From: Curtobacterium sp. 458
GTDB taxonomy: Bacteria; Actinomycetota; Actinomycetes; Actinomycetales; Microbacteriaceae
Length of the DNA stretch: 64,000 bases
Direction: 5' to 3'
Assembly (NCBI RefSeq): GCF_030406605.1
Contig: NZ_CP129104.1
Coordinates: 3,176,687 to 3,240,686, forward strand
Below the pieces are notes generated by a model. That model was not told the DNA's origin. It did not search any database and saw nothing but the letters and a program-made list of their open reading frames with translations. Every line of letters begins with the position of its first letter. The first letter of the stretch is position 1. The position numbers and the translations under genes are program-made. Of the stretch, positions 17,261 to 26,785 are shown piece after piece.

Positions 17261-17290
17261 TCGCCCCCGGCGCCGGCCCGGCACGCGTCG

Positions 17291-17330
17291 GACGGGAGGC
17301 GCGGGTCGGCGCCGCCACGGGCCTCCCGTC
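17291..17330 (-). terminator. Hairpin terminator at the uppS end
   Basis: GACGGGAGGC pairs perfectly with GCCTCCCGTC across a 20-nt loop. The distal arm touches the uppS stop codon. The arm belongs to the GGGAGGC branch of the GGAGGC repeat family also seen at 19246 and 63975. Confidence 0.6.
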
Positions 17331-18126
17331 AGGCGGTGGGCGCGTCCACGGCACCGCCGTAGCGTCGGTCGCGGCGCGCGTACTCCTCGATCGCTCCCCA
17401 CAGGTCGGTGCGGCGGAAGTCCGGCCAGAGCCGATCGAGGAACACCATCTCGGCGTACGCCGACTGCCAGAGCATGAAGTTCGACGTCCGCTGCTCGCCG
17501 GAGCTCCGGAGGAAGAGGTCGACGTCCGGCAGGTCGGGCACGTAGAGGCGCTTCGCGAGGGCCTTCTCGGTCACCTGGCTCGGCTTGAGGCGCCCGGCGG
17601 CGACGTCCTCGGCCATGCCCCGGACCGCGTCGACGATCTCGTTGCGACCGCCGTAGTTGACGCACATCGTCAGCGTGCACACGTCGTTGTGGGCGGTCAT
17701 CCGCTCTGCCGTCTGCAACTCGTCGACGACACTGCGCCAGAGCCTCGGCGCGCGACCGGCCCAGCGGATGCGAACACCCCAGGCGTTCAGCTGGTCGCGG
17801 CGGCGGTGCAGGACCTCGCGGTTGAAGCCCATGAGGAAGCGGACCTCCTCCGGGGAGCGCTTCCAGTTCTCGGTCGAGAAGGCGTACGCCGACACGTGCT
17901 TGACGCCGATCTGCACGGCGCCGGCGACGACGTCGAGCAGCGAGGCCTCGCCGGCCTTGTGCCCCTCGACCCGGGTCAGCCCGCGCTGGTTCGCCCACCG
18001 GCCGTTGCCGTCCATGACGATCGCCACGTGCTGCGGCACGAACCGCGCCGGGATCGCGGGCGGCTGCTCCCCCGTCCAGTCCACGGGTCGGAGCGGCTCG
18101 GACTCGGCGTACCGGCGTGGGCTCAT
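17329..18126 (-). CDS. uppS: Isoprenyl transferase (undecaprenyl diphosphate synthase family)
   Basis: 265-residue cis-prenyltransferase that makes the polyprenyl diphosphate carrier for peptidoglycan synthesis. The hallmark MDGNGRWA motif (catalytic Asp39) is near the N-terminus, followed by [18 protein letters not shown], the substrate segment VNYGGRNEI and the C-terminal [23 protein letters not shown] motif. Whether the product is C50 decaprenyl or C55 undecaprenyl diphosphate cannot be read directly. The start overlaps the recO stop (ATGA), a standard actinobacterial pairing. Confidence 0.95.
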   Translation of the reverse strand: MSPRRYAESEPLRPVDWTGEQPPAIPARFVPQHVAIVMDGNGRWANQRGLTRVEGHKAGEASLLDVVAGAVQIGVKHVSAYAFSTENWKRSPEEVRFLMGFNREVLHRRRDQLNAWGVRIRWAGRAPRLWRSVVDELQTAERMTAHNDVCTLTMCVNYGGRNEIVDAVRGMAEDVAAGRLKPSQVTEKALAKRLYVPDLPDVDLFLRSSGEQRTSNFMLWQSAYAEMVFLDRLWPDFRRTDLWGAIEEYARRDRRYGGAVDAPTA

Positions 18127-18962
18127 GCAGGGGTTCCTTCAGCGTCGGCGGGTGTCGGGGTGGGCACCGCGGGGGTCGGGGTGGCCGCCACGGCTGCCGG
18201 GACCCCGCCCGGGGTCGGCGCGACCGGGGCCGGGTGCTCGGTGCGGTCGACGTGGGGCAACGACCGGAGCGATCGTTCCAGGTGCCACTGGGCGTACGCC
18301 GCGACCACGCCGGACGCCCGCGAACGGGTGCGCTCGTCTGCGGCGTCGACCGTGGCCCAGTCGCCCGCGAGCAGGGACCCGAGCAGTCCGAGTGTCACCG
18401 GGTCGAGCCGGGGCGTCCCAGGCGGTGCTGCGTGGTCCGCGACGACCCCGCCGAGCTGCACGACGAACGCCGAGTGCGGCCCCGGCTCCCCCGTCACCGC
18501 GCAGTCGCCGAACGAGGGCGCCCACCCCGCGATGCTCATCGCCCGGAGCAGGTAGGAGTCGAGCGTCGCCGTCGCCGCGTGCTCCCCGCGTGCGAGGGAA
18601 CGGAGGGCTCCGACGAGCAGGAGGTACTGCTGGAGTCCGGCGTCGGCCTCGCTCAGCCGGTCGGCGGTCTCGACCATCGCGCTCGCGGCGGTGTACGCAC
18701 CGTAGTCGGCGACGATCTGGGCACCGTACGAGCCGAGCGACTCCGCCTGCGTCACGATGTCGAGGGACCGGCCCTCGTAGAACTGCGCGTCGACGACCAT
18801 GAAGGGTTCGAGGCGGCTGCCGAACTTCGACGCGGTCCTGCGCACACCCTTCGCGACCGCGCGGATCTTGCCGTGTTGGCGGCTGAGCATCGTGACGATG
18901 CGGTCGGCTTCACCGAGCTTGTGGGTGCGCAACACGACGCACTCGTCCCGGTACAGCGGCAT
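18123..18962 (-). CDS. recO: DNA repair protein RecO
   Basis: 279-residue recombination mediator that loads RecA with RecR. The N-terminal OB fold is clear ([20 protein letters not shown] and [18 protein letters not shown]), then the helical domain. The C-terminal zinc-binding cysteines of many RecO proteins are missing: only one Cys (FGDCAVTG) remains. The last ~45 residues are a Pro/Ala/Thr-rich tail, longer than usual. The ATG at 18962 gives the expected N-terminus. It overlaps uppS. Confidence 0.93.
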   Translation of the reverse strand: MPLYRDECVVLRTHKLGEADRIVTMLSRQHGKIRAVAKGVRRTASKFGSRLEPFMVVDAQFYEGRSLDIVTQAESLGSYGAQIVADYGAYTAASAMVETADRLSEADAGLQQYLLLVGALRSLARGEHAATATLDSYLLRAMSIAGWAPSFGDCAVTGEPGPHSAFVVQLGGVVADHAAPPGTPRLDPVTLGLLGSLLAGDWATVDAADERTRSRASGVVAAYAQWHLERSLRSLPHVDRTEHPAPVAPTPGGVPAAVAATPTPAVPTPTPADAEGTPA

Positions 18963-19028
18963 TGCTCCAGTATCCCCCGGTCCACCGACGCCGGCGTGCT
19001 GCGGGGCGGGGCGGGCGGGCGCGGACCC

Positions 19029-19101
19029 GTGCGCGTGCGCCCCCGCGTGCGCGTGCGCGTGCGCGCGGGTGCGCGCACGCGCGCGCGTCGTGCGCGCGTG
19101 C
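19029..19101. repeat. Alternating purine-pyrimidine (CG/TG) tract
   Basis: Most of this stretch is alternating GC/GT dinucleotides (for example GTGCGCGTGCGC and GTGCGCGCACGCGCGCGCGT), a Z-DNA-prone sequence, upstream of recO. It is followed by a direct repeat TGGCGGAACCGGGC at 19103-19116 and 19122-19135. The 335-bp gap 18963-19297 holds no gene. Confidence 0.7.
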
Positions 19102-19245
19102 CTGGCGGAACCGGGCATCCGTGGCGGAACCGGGCGTGCCTGGTCGGACCTTCCCACCACGGACGCCCGGATGAACCAGTGATCACAACCGTTGTGGGAA
19201 CGTTCGGCCGGGAAGCGCGACCAGGCACCGACGCGACCACGCACG

Positions 19246-19282
19246 GGAGGCGCGGTGCGGGACGGACCCGCACCGCGCCTCC
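19246..19282 (-). terminator. Hairpin terminator downstream of leuA
   Basis: GGAGGCGCGGTGCGGG pairs perfectly over 16 bp with its inverse across a 5-nt loop, 15 bp after the leuA stop. The arms belong to the GGAGGCGCGG repeat family. Confidence 0.75.
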
Positions 19283-19297
19283 AGGCAGTGACCGTGA

Positions 19298-21103
<1,806 letters not shown>

Positions 21104-21120
21104 TCAGGCCACGACGGACT

Positions 21121-21159
21121 CCGCGACGAGGTGGGCCGTTGTGTCAGGCCTCGTCGCGG
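21121..21159 (-). promoter_or_regulatory. Attenuator-type hairpin in the leuA leader
   Basis: CCGCGACGAGG (21121-21131) is an exact inverse of CCTCGTCGCGG (21149-21159), an 11-bp stem. The first-transcribed arm overlaps the last codons of the leader peptide, so a ribosome finishing or stalling in the leader would change whether the stem forms. A second weaker stem (CGTCGT/ACGACG) lies between it and the leuA start. Confidence 0.65.
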
Positions 21160-21188
21160 CAGCGAAGGAGGAGGAGTGCCGAGTACAT
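21144..21188 (-). CDS. leuA leader peptide (MYSALLLLRCRDEA)
   Basis: 14-residue leader peptide with four consecutive leucine codons (CTC CTC CTC CTT) at positions 5-8, upstream of leuA. Its ATG lies 7 nt after a -10 box, so it is translated from a leaderless mRNA. Scarcity of charged tRNA(Leu) would stall the ribosome at the leucine run and alter folding of the hairpin whose first arm overlaps the peptide's 3' end. Leader-peptide control of leuA is known as a predicted mechanism in Actinobacteria. The stop (TGA) is followed by about 70 nt before the leuA ATG. Confidence 0.8.
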   Translation of the reverse strand: MYSALLLLRCRDEA

Positions 21189-21195
21189 CGGGACC

Positions 21196-21226
21196 ACCGT
21201 AGCACTGGTGTACCAGGCGTGTGCAA
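21196..21226 (-). promoter_or_regulatory. Promoter of the leuA leader transcript
   Basis: On the minus strand TACGGT (21196-21201) is the -10 box, 7 nt before the leader ATG. TTGCAC (21221-21226) is a possible -35 at a longish 19-nt spacing. Between them lies the palindrome CTGGTGTACCAG (21205-21216), a candidate operator. Confidence 0.6.
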
Positions 21227-21228
21227 GC

Positions 21229-21270
21229 GGCCTGGAGGCGCGGGGCGGGTCCGCACCGCGCCTCCAGGCC
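21229..21270. terminator. CTGGAGGCGCGG palindrome, full copy 1
   Basis: GGCCTGGAGGCGCGG pairs perfectly over 15 bp with its inverse, with an inner GCGG/CCGC pair in the loop. It matches the element at 38982-39023 at 41 of 42 positions. Here it lies between the ftsX-like gene and the leuA promoter and would terminate transcripts of the former. Confidence 0.75.
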
Positions 21271-21309
21271 GGGACGTGGTCACCCGACCGGGCGGCGACG
21301 CGCACGGTC

Positions 21310-21561
21310 GAGCGACCGCCACCGCCCCCCGTCGGCGGCGACCCGCACGGTCAGTCGACCGCCAGCGCCCTCGCCGGCGGCGACCCGCACGGTCAGTCGA
21401 CCGCCAGCGCCCCCGTCGGCGGCGACCCGCACCGTCAGTCGACCGCCAGCGCCCTCGCCGGCGGCGACCCGCACCGTCAGTCGACCGCCAGCGCCCCCGT
21501 CGGCGGCGACCCGCACCGTCAGTCGACCGCCAGCGCCTCCGTCGGCGGCACGCGCATCGCG
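21310..21561. repeat. 42-bp tandem array copied from the ftsX-like gene 3' end
   Basis: The 42-bp unit beginning CAGTCGACCGCCAGCGCC starts at 21352, 21394, 21436, 21478 and 21520, with a degenerate sixth unit at 21310. The unit at 21520-21561 is the authentic end of the ftsX-like gene including its stop; the others lie downstream of the stop. Two sequence variants (CTCGCCGG and CCCGTCGG) alternate, suggesting that an 84-bp pair was duplicated. It is not CRISPR: there are no unique spacers. Confidence 0.85.
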
Positions 21562-22922
21562 CGTCGCACCGGCGCGATCGTCGCGACGACCGCGAGGACC
21601 AACGCACCGACGACCACGATGCCGACCGTCGTGGGTGGCAGCACGGGCGTGACGACGGTGCCGAGCGTGCCGAGCAGCGTCTGCCCGCCGACCCACCCGT
21701 ACACGGTGCCGAGCACGAGCCCCGTCACCACGGCCGCGACGACCATCTGCACCGCCTCGGTGACGATCATCCGACGAACCTGCGCGCCGGTGAGGCCGAG
21801 GACACGGAGCAGGCCGAGCTCGCGACGACGCTGCAGCACGCCGAGGGCGAGGGCGTTCACGACACCGACCGCGGCGATCACGGCGGAGAACCCGACGATC
21901 ACGCTGACCACGCCGTTGAGCTGGGCGAAGAAGTCGCGCTGCGCTTCGACCATCGCGGGTGTCATGCCGTCCTGCCCGGAGGTGACGGTCTCGAGGGTGT
22001 GCTGCATGATGCCGAGCGCGACCGCGAAGGTCACGAGCAGTGTCACGCCGATGACGAGCCCGAACGTGGCACGTGAGGACCGACCCGGCGCACGCATCGC
22101 GTTGCGTCCGGCGAGCAGGACCACCGGGTCCTTCGCGCCGATCCGACCGATCAGCTGGAGCACGGGCGGCATGACGATCGTCGCACCGATGGCCACCCCC
22201 GCGAACGACACGAAGCCGCCGAGTGCGGCCGGCAGCACCGCGATGGGTGACGCCGCGCTGGCAGCGAGGCCGATGGCCATCAGACCGCCGCCGAGGACCA
22301 TGAGCACGACCGCCCACACGCTGCGGGCACGACCCGACCGGACGTCGTCGTGGCTCGGCTCGACGCTCGACGACAGGGCCTCGAGCGGCGTGACCGTGAG
22401 GACCCGTCGCGACCCCACCGCGAAGGCACCCCACGTGGCGAGGACGACCGCCACGATCGGCAGCACGAGCTCCCACGGGACGAGCGTGTACGCGGTGTCC
22501 GGGAGGAACCCGTTCCCCCGCAGCACCATGACGAAGACCGCGCTCAGGCCGGTGCCGACGACGGCACCGAGCAGCCCTCCGACGACGCCGACGACGAGCC
22601 CCGCCCGGGTGATCCGGGACCGCAGCGTGGCGCCGGTCGCGCCGACCAGTCGCTGCAGGGCGATCACACGCGTCTGCCCTGCGATGAGCGTCGCGCACGT
22701 GTTCGCCGTGACGATGGCGCCGACGTACAGCGCGATGCCGAGGAACAACCACCCGATCACCGACAGGATCGCCTTCACGGTGGCGATGCCGTCGAGTCCG
22801 GTGGTCGCGAGTGCCGCGGACACGATGCCCGGCGCGATCACCAGGGCGGAGCCGAACGTCGTGCCGAGTGCCGCGACGAGGATCGTCGGGCGGAACTCCC
22901 GCAGGGAGGTCATGGTGTTCAC
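21519..22922 (-). CDS. ABC transporter permease, FtsX-like (MacB type)
   Basis: 467-residue membrane subunit of an ABC exporter. It has an N-terminal helix (TILVAALGTTFGSALVIAPG), an extracytoplasmic part, paired helices around an FtsX domain, a further helix pair (VWAVVLMVLGGGLMAIGLAA) and a C-terminal FtsX domain with the family motif QRRRELGLLRVLGLTGAQVRRM and the ending RVPPTEALAVD. The GTG at 22922 overlaps the ATPase stop (GTGA); an ATG at 22913 is an alternative. Its last 14 codons and stop are repeated downstream as a 42-bp array. Likely substrate: an antimicrobial peptide or lipid, judging from the kinase/regulator pair next door, but this is inferred. Confidence 0.88.
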   Translation of the reverse strand: MNTMTSLREFRPTILVAALGTTFGSALVIAPGIVSAALATTGLDGIATVKAILSVIGWLFLGIALYVGAIVTANTCATLIAGQTRVIALQRLVGATGATLRSRITRAGLVVGVVGGLLGAVVGTGLSAVFVMVLRGNGFLPDTAYTLVPWELVLPIVAVVLATWGAFAVGSRRVLTVTPLEALSSSVEPSHDDVRSGRARSVWAVVLMVLGGGLMAIGLAASAASPIAVLPAALGGFVSFAGVAIGATIVMPPVLQLIGRIGAKDPVVLLAGRNAMRAPGRSSRATFGLVIGVTLLVTFAVALGIMQHTLETVTSGQDGMTPAMVEAQRDFFAQLNGVVSVIVGFSAVIAAVGVVNALALGVLQRRRELGLLRVLGLTGAQVRRMIVTEAVQMVVAAVVTGLVLGTVYGWVGGQTLLGTLGTVVTPVLPPTTVGIVVVGALVLAVVATIAPVRRAMRVPPTEALAVD

Positions 22923-23671
22923 GCTGCCGCCTCCATCCCGAGCATCGTCGCGGAGATCTCGGCGGCGTCCATCGCGGGACGGTCGCCCACGATGCGTCCG
23001 TCGGCGAGGAACAGGATCCGGTCGGCGTTCGCGGCGGCGACCGGGTCGTGCGTGACCATGACGACGCTCTGTCCCCACTCGTCGACGGCGCCGCGCAGGA
23101 TGCCGAGCACGTCCCGCCCCGTCCGCGAGTCGAGCGCGCCGGTCGGTTCGTCGGCGACGACGACGGCCGGCCGCGAGGCGAGTGCGCGGGCGATCGCGAC
23201 GCGCTGCTGCTGACCGCCGGAGAGCTGATGCGGCCGGTGCGTCAGCCGGTTGCCCAGCCCGAGCATGTCGACGAGCCGGTCGATCCACGCGTTCTCCTCG
23301 CGCGACGTCCGGTGTCCGCCGAGCAGGAACGGCAACCGGATGTTCTCACCGACGTCGAGGGTGGGCACGAGGTTGAAGGACTGGAACACGAACCCGAGAC
23401 GACGGCGTCGGAGTTCGGTGAGGTCGCGGTCGCCGAGGCCGGTGATGTCCACCCCGTCGATCTGGATCCGGCCGCTCGAGACCGCGTCGAGGCCGGCGGC
23501 GACGTGCATGAGCGTCGACTTCCCCGACCCGGACGGCCCCATCACCGCGGTGAACTCCCCCGAGCCGATGTCGACGCTGACGTCGTCGAGCGCCGTCACC
23601 CGGCGCGCGGCGTCGCCGTAGTGCTTGGACACGTGGTCGAGGCGGATGATCGGAGCGTGGCTGCTGGTCAT
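22919..23671 (-). CDS. ABC transporter ATP-binding protein (MacB/LolD type)
   Basis: 250-residue ATPase that powers the neighbouring FtsX-like permease. Walker A is GPSGSGKST (residues 45-53), the Q-loop is FVFQSFNLVPTLDV, the signature LSGGQQQRVAIARAL, Walker B VVVADEPTGALDS and the switch His in VMVTHDP. The ATG at 23671 gives the usual N-terminus. It overlaps the permease gene. Upstream on the same strand lies a LuxR-type response regulator and its sensor kinase, an order typical of peptide-antibiotic sensing and efflux modules. Confidence 0.92.
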   Translation of the reverse strand: MTSSHAPIIRLDHVSKHYGDAARRVTALDDVSVDIGSGEFTAVMGPSGSGKSTLMHVAAGLDAVSSGRIQIDGVDITGLGDRDLTELRRRRLGFVFQSFNLVPTLDVGENIRLPFLLGGHRTSREENAWIDRLVDMLGLGNRLTHRPHQLSGGQQQRVAIARALASRPAVVVADEPTGALDSRTGRDVLGILRGAVDEWGQSVVMVTHDPVAAANADRILFLADGRIVGDRPAMDAAEISATMLGMEAAA

Positions 23672-23844
23672 GACTCCACGATGACGACCTGGAGGCTCGT
23701 CCCGCGTCGGTCGGTCGGCTCCTGTGGATGGTCCGCTCGGCTTGCTCCCCTGTGGACGGGTCATCCCTCCGGATGACGGGCCGTCGTGCTGCGGGCGCTG
23801 CGCGGGGCGACGTGCCGTCGCGAGGCGGCGCTGGCGCGTCGGTG

Positions 23845-24531
23845 TCAGTCCTTCGCGACGAGCCCGTGCTCGTGCGCGAACACCACGAGCCGCACCCGGT
23901 CCCGCAGCTCGAGCTTCGTCAGCACCCGCGAGATGTGGGTCTTGACGGTGGCCTCGCTCACGAACTCGTGCGATGCGATCTCGCTGTTGCTCATGCCCTT
24001 CGCCGCGAGGTCGAAGATCTCCCGCTCCCGCGGCGTCAGCTCCGCGAACGCGGGCGGGATCGTCGCGGCCGACGGCGTCGAGTCCTCGTACCGGCGCAGC
24101 AGCTCCCGGGTCGCCGACGCCGCGAAGACCGCGGTCCCCGCGTGCACCGTGCGGATCGCCGCGAGCAGGAACTCGGGGTCCGCGTCCTTCAGCACGAAGC
24201 CGCTGGCCCCCGCCCGGATCGCCTTCGCGGCAGCTTCGTCGAAGTCGAACGTCGTGAGCACGAGGACCTTCGCGCCGTCGGTGCCCGACTGCTCGACGAT
24301 CCGGGACGTCGCCGTGATGCCGTCCATCACCGGCATGCGCACGTCCATGAGGACCACGTCGGGACGGGCACGCCGGACGAGTTCGACGCCCTCGGCGCCG
24401 TCGCCGGCCTCGCCCACGAACTGCAGGTCCGGCTGCGAGTCGATGAGCATGCGGATCCCGGTGCGGAAGAGCGCCTGGTCGTCGACGAGCGCCACACGGA
24501 TGCGGGCCTCGGGGTTCGGGGTCGTGGTCAT
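23845..24531 (-). CDS. Two-component response regulator, NarL/LuxR family
   Basis: 228-residue regulator. The receiver domain (about residues 11-130) has the acidic pair in LVDDQ, phospho-acceptor Asp63 in LMDVRMPVMDG, the Thr in LVLTTFD and Lys in FVLKDADPEF. The C-terminal LuxR-type DNA-binding domain begins at LTPREREIFDLAAKG and contains the recognition helix SEATVKTHISRV. Its ATG overlaps the kinase stop. It is expected to control the ABC exporter genes next to it, 173 bp downstream. Confidence 0.93.
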   Translation of the reverse strand: MTTTPNPEARIRVALVDDQALFRTGIRMLIDSQPDLQFVGEAGDGAEGVELVRRARPDVVLMDVRMPVMDGITATSRIVEQSGTDGAKVLVLTTFDFDEAAAKAIRAGASGFVLKDADPEFLLAAIRTVHAGTAVFAASATRELLRRYEDSTPSAATIPPAFAELTPREREIFDLAAKGMSNSEIASHEFVSEATVKTHISRVLTKLELRDRVRLVVFAHEHGLVAKD

Positions 24532-25766
24532 CGTGCGGTGTGCTCCTGCTGGATCGAGGTGATGCGGTCGCGGGGCATCTGCCCGCTGGCGGGGACCGAG
24601 GGCATCCGGACCGCCACGACGAAGTCGTCACCGCGTGGCCCGGCGGTCATCGTCCCGCCCGTCATGGTGGCACGCTCGCGCATGCCCACCAGGCCGTGGC
24701 CGGTCCCCGGGCCGGCGCGGCCGTCGTCGGCGCGCTCGTTGACGACCTGGATCTCGACCGTGTCCGGTCGGTAGGTGAGACGCGCACGCACGGGAGCGCC
24801 GCGCTGCCCGTGCTTGTACGCGTTCGTGAGGCTCTCCTGCACGATCCGGTACACCGCGAGCTGGGTGGTCGTCGGCAGGGTCGAGGGGTCGCCCTCACGC
24901 TCGACGTCGACGTCGAGCCCGATGTCGCGCATCTCCGTCACGAGGTGCTCGATGTCGTCGATGTCCGGCGTCGGCGCGGTGCCCTGCTCGTGCCGCAGCG
25001 TCCCGAGCAGTTCACGGACGTCGCCGAGTGCCCGACGGGCCGTCCCGGAGATCGTGGTCAGGGCCTGGTCGGCGATCGCGGGGTCGGCCTTGAGCGCGTA
25101 GCGGGCACCGTCCGCCTGGGCGATGACCACCGCGAGGGAGTGCGCGACGATGTCGTGCATGTCGCGGGCGATGCGGACGCGCTCCTGCTCGACGGCGACC
25201 GCACGGTCGGCCCGTGCGGCGTCGCGCTCGGCGAGGAGCTGGGCCTCACGGCTGACGCTCGCGAGCCGACGGGTCCGCCGGACCAGCCCGGCGAGCCACG
25301 GGAGCAGGAGGACCAGCAGCACGCCGGCGAACGTGCCGAGCACGAGCTGCGCGAACTCCATCGGGGTCCGGGAGAAGCCGACGTCGTGCTGCTGCTGCAC
25401 ATCCTGCAGCCCGGTGTAGCCCGCGGCGACGAGTGCCCCGCCGACCGCCGAGAGGAGCCCGGCGAGCCGGACCCGACTGCTGCCGTACGCGCTCGTGGTG
25501 AACATCACGCCCGCGATGAGCACGTTGGCGGGATCAGGGGTCTGCCAGGTCGCCATCTGCAGGACGGCGAACAGCCACGCGATGCCGAGCGCGAGGCCCG
25601 GGGAGAGCCGACGGAGCGCCAGGGACACGGTGAGCCCGGCGACGACGACGATGCTCAGCAGGCCGTTGCCACCACCGGTCCGGAGGAGCAGCAGCACCAC
25701 GCCGAGGAGGACCGCGACGATGACGTCGAAGAGGACCTGCGAGCGCAGCACGGGACGGAACACCAC
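24528..25766 (-). CDS. Two-component sensor histidine kinase (HisKA_3 type)
   Basis: 412-residue membrane kinase. The N-terminal ~170 residues form four to five helices with almost no extracytoplasmic domain, typical of intramembrane-sensing kinases paired with ABC exporters. The dimerisation/phospho-acceptor motif is ERVRIARDMHDIVAHSLAVV, and the HATPase region shows VQESLTNAYKHG and GHGLVGMRERA. Start is a GTG at 25766 or 25763; TACCGT ends 6 nt before the second, suggesting a leaderless message. The stop overlaps the regulator start (ATGA). Confidence 0.9.
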   Translation of the reverse strand: MVFRPVLRSQVLFDVIVAVLLGVVLLLLRTGGGNGLLSIVVVAGLTVSLALRRLSPGLALGIAWLFAVLQMATWQTPDPANVLIAGVMFTTSAYGSSRVRLAGLLSAVGGALVAAGYTGLQDVQQQHDVGFSRTPMEFAQLVLGTFAGVLLVLLLPWLAGLVRRTRRLASVSREAQLLAERDAARADRAVAVEQERVRIARDMHDIVAHSLAVVIAQADGARYALKADPAIADQALTTISGTARRALGDVRELLGTLRHEQGTAPTPDIDDIEHLVTEMRDIGLDVDVEREGDPSTLPTTTQLAVYRIVQESLTNAYKHGQRGAPVRARLTYRPDTVEIQVVNERADDGRAGPGTGHGLVGMRERATMTGGTMTAGPRGDDFVVAVRMPSVPASGQMPRDRITSIQQEHTAR

Positions 25767-25769
25767 ACC

Positions 25770-25814
25770 ACGGTACGGCGCGCCGACCCGACGCGCGTCA
25801 GTCGATCGGCTGAC
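25770..25814 (-). promoter_or_regulatory. Kinase operon promoter region with 18-bp palindrome
   Basis: TACCGT (25770-25775) is the -10 box just before the GTG starts. Upstream, GTCAG-TCGATCGG-CTGAC (25797-25814) is a near-perfect 18-bp palindrome in the -35 area and a candidate binding site for the response regulator or another repressor. Confidence 0.45.
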
Positions 25815-25855
25815 GTGTCCTCGACCGCCCGACGCGGTCCCCGGTGGACGAGTGT

Positions 25856-26785
25856 TCAGAAGCCGAGGCGGCCGAGCTGCTTCGGGTCGCGCTGCCACTC
25901 CTTCGCGACCTTCACCCGGAGGTTCAGGTACACGTGCCGACCGCCCAGCAGCGACTCGATCTCGGCCCGGGCGCGCGACCCGACGTCCTTGAGACGTTCG
26001 CCGCCGCGTCCGATGACGATCGCCTTCTGGCTGTCGCGCTCGACGAAGAGGTTCGCGAAGATGCGCAGCGGACCGTCGGGGTCGTCGTCCTCGTCCGGCT
26101 CGACGACGTCCTCGACGACGACGGCCAGCGAGTGCGGGAGCTCGTCGCGCACGCCCTCGAGCGCGGCCTCGCGGATGAGCTCGGCGATCCGGTCCTCGTC
26201 GGTCTCCTCCGTGACGGTCGCGTCGTCGTAGAGCTGCGGAGATTCGGGCAGCAGCGCCGTGATCTCGTCGAGGAGCGGTTCGAGCTGCAGCCCGCGGGTA
26301 CCGGACGTCGGGATGATGACGTCCCACTCGCGGAGCTGCGACACCGCCAGGAGCTGCTCGCCGACCTTGTCCTTCGAGACGCGGTCGATCTTCGTGACGA
26401 TGGCGATCTTCTTCGCCCGCGGGTACTGGTCGAGGGAGTCGTTGATGAAGCGGTCGCCCGGGCCGATCGGCTCGTTCGCCGGCACGCAGAAGCCGATCAC
26501 GTCGACGTCGCCGAGCGTCGACTGCACGAGGTCGTTGAGCCGTTCCCCGAGCAGCGTCCGCGGTCGGTGGACACCGGGTGTGTCGACGATGATGACCTGC
26601 CCGTTCGGCCGGTGCACGACGCCGCGGATGGCCCGACGGGTGGTCTGCGGCTTCGACGAGGTGATGGCCACCTTCTCGCCGACCAGCGCGTTCGTCAGCG
26701 TCGACTTGCCGACGTTCGGCCGGCCGACGAAGGAGACGAAGCCCGCTCGGTACGGCTGGCCCTCGGGCGTGGGGGTGTCGGTCAT
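25856..26785 (-). CDS. era: GTPase Era
   Basis: 309-residue GTPase needed for 30S ribosome assembly and 16S rRNA 3'-end maturation. G1 is GRPNVGKST (residues 21-29), switch-I TTRRAIRG, G3 DTPG, G4 TKID, and the C-terminal KH RNA-binding domain contains the GXXG loop in VIGRGGERLK. An acidic insert (EPDEDDDPDG) precedes the KH domain. The start overlaps the CNNM gene stop. It is the last gene of the hrcA-to-era block. Confidence 0.97.
   Translation of the reverse strand: MTDTPTPEGQPYRAGFVSFVGRPNVGKSTLTNALVGEKVAITSSKPQTTRRAIRGVVHRPNGQVIIVDTPGVHRPRTLLGERLNDLVQSTLGDVDVIGFCVPANEPIGPGDRFINDSLDQYPRAKKIAIVTKIDRVSKDKVGEQLLAVSQLREWDVIIPTSGTRGLQLEPLLDEITALLPESPQLYDDATVTEETDEDRIAELIREAALEGVRDELPHSLAVVVEDVVEPDEDDDPDGPLRIFANLFVERDSQKAIVIGRGGERLKDVGSRARAEIESLLGGRHVYLNLRVKVAKEWQRDPKQLGRLGF

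Noticed and set aside
14738..17998. Very long open frame (over 1000 codons) on the minus strand across the PLP enzyme, LysR and uppS region
   Set aside because: It is an antisense/alternate-frame artefact of high GC: Arg/Pro/Ala-rich, no domains, and it crosses several well-supported genes on both strands.
21310..21561. CRISPR array
   Set aside because: The units are directly adjacent with no unique spacers, and they copy the end of the neighbouring gene; no cas genes are present.
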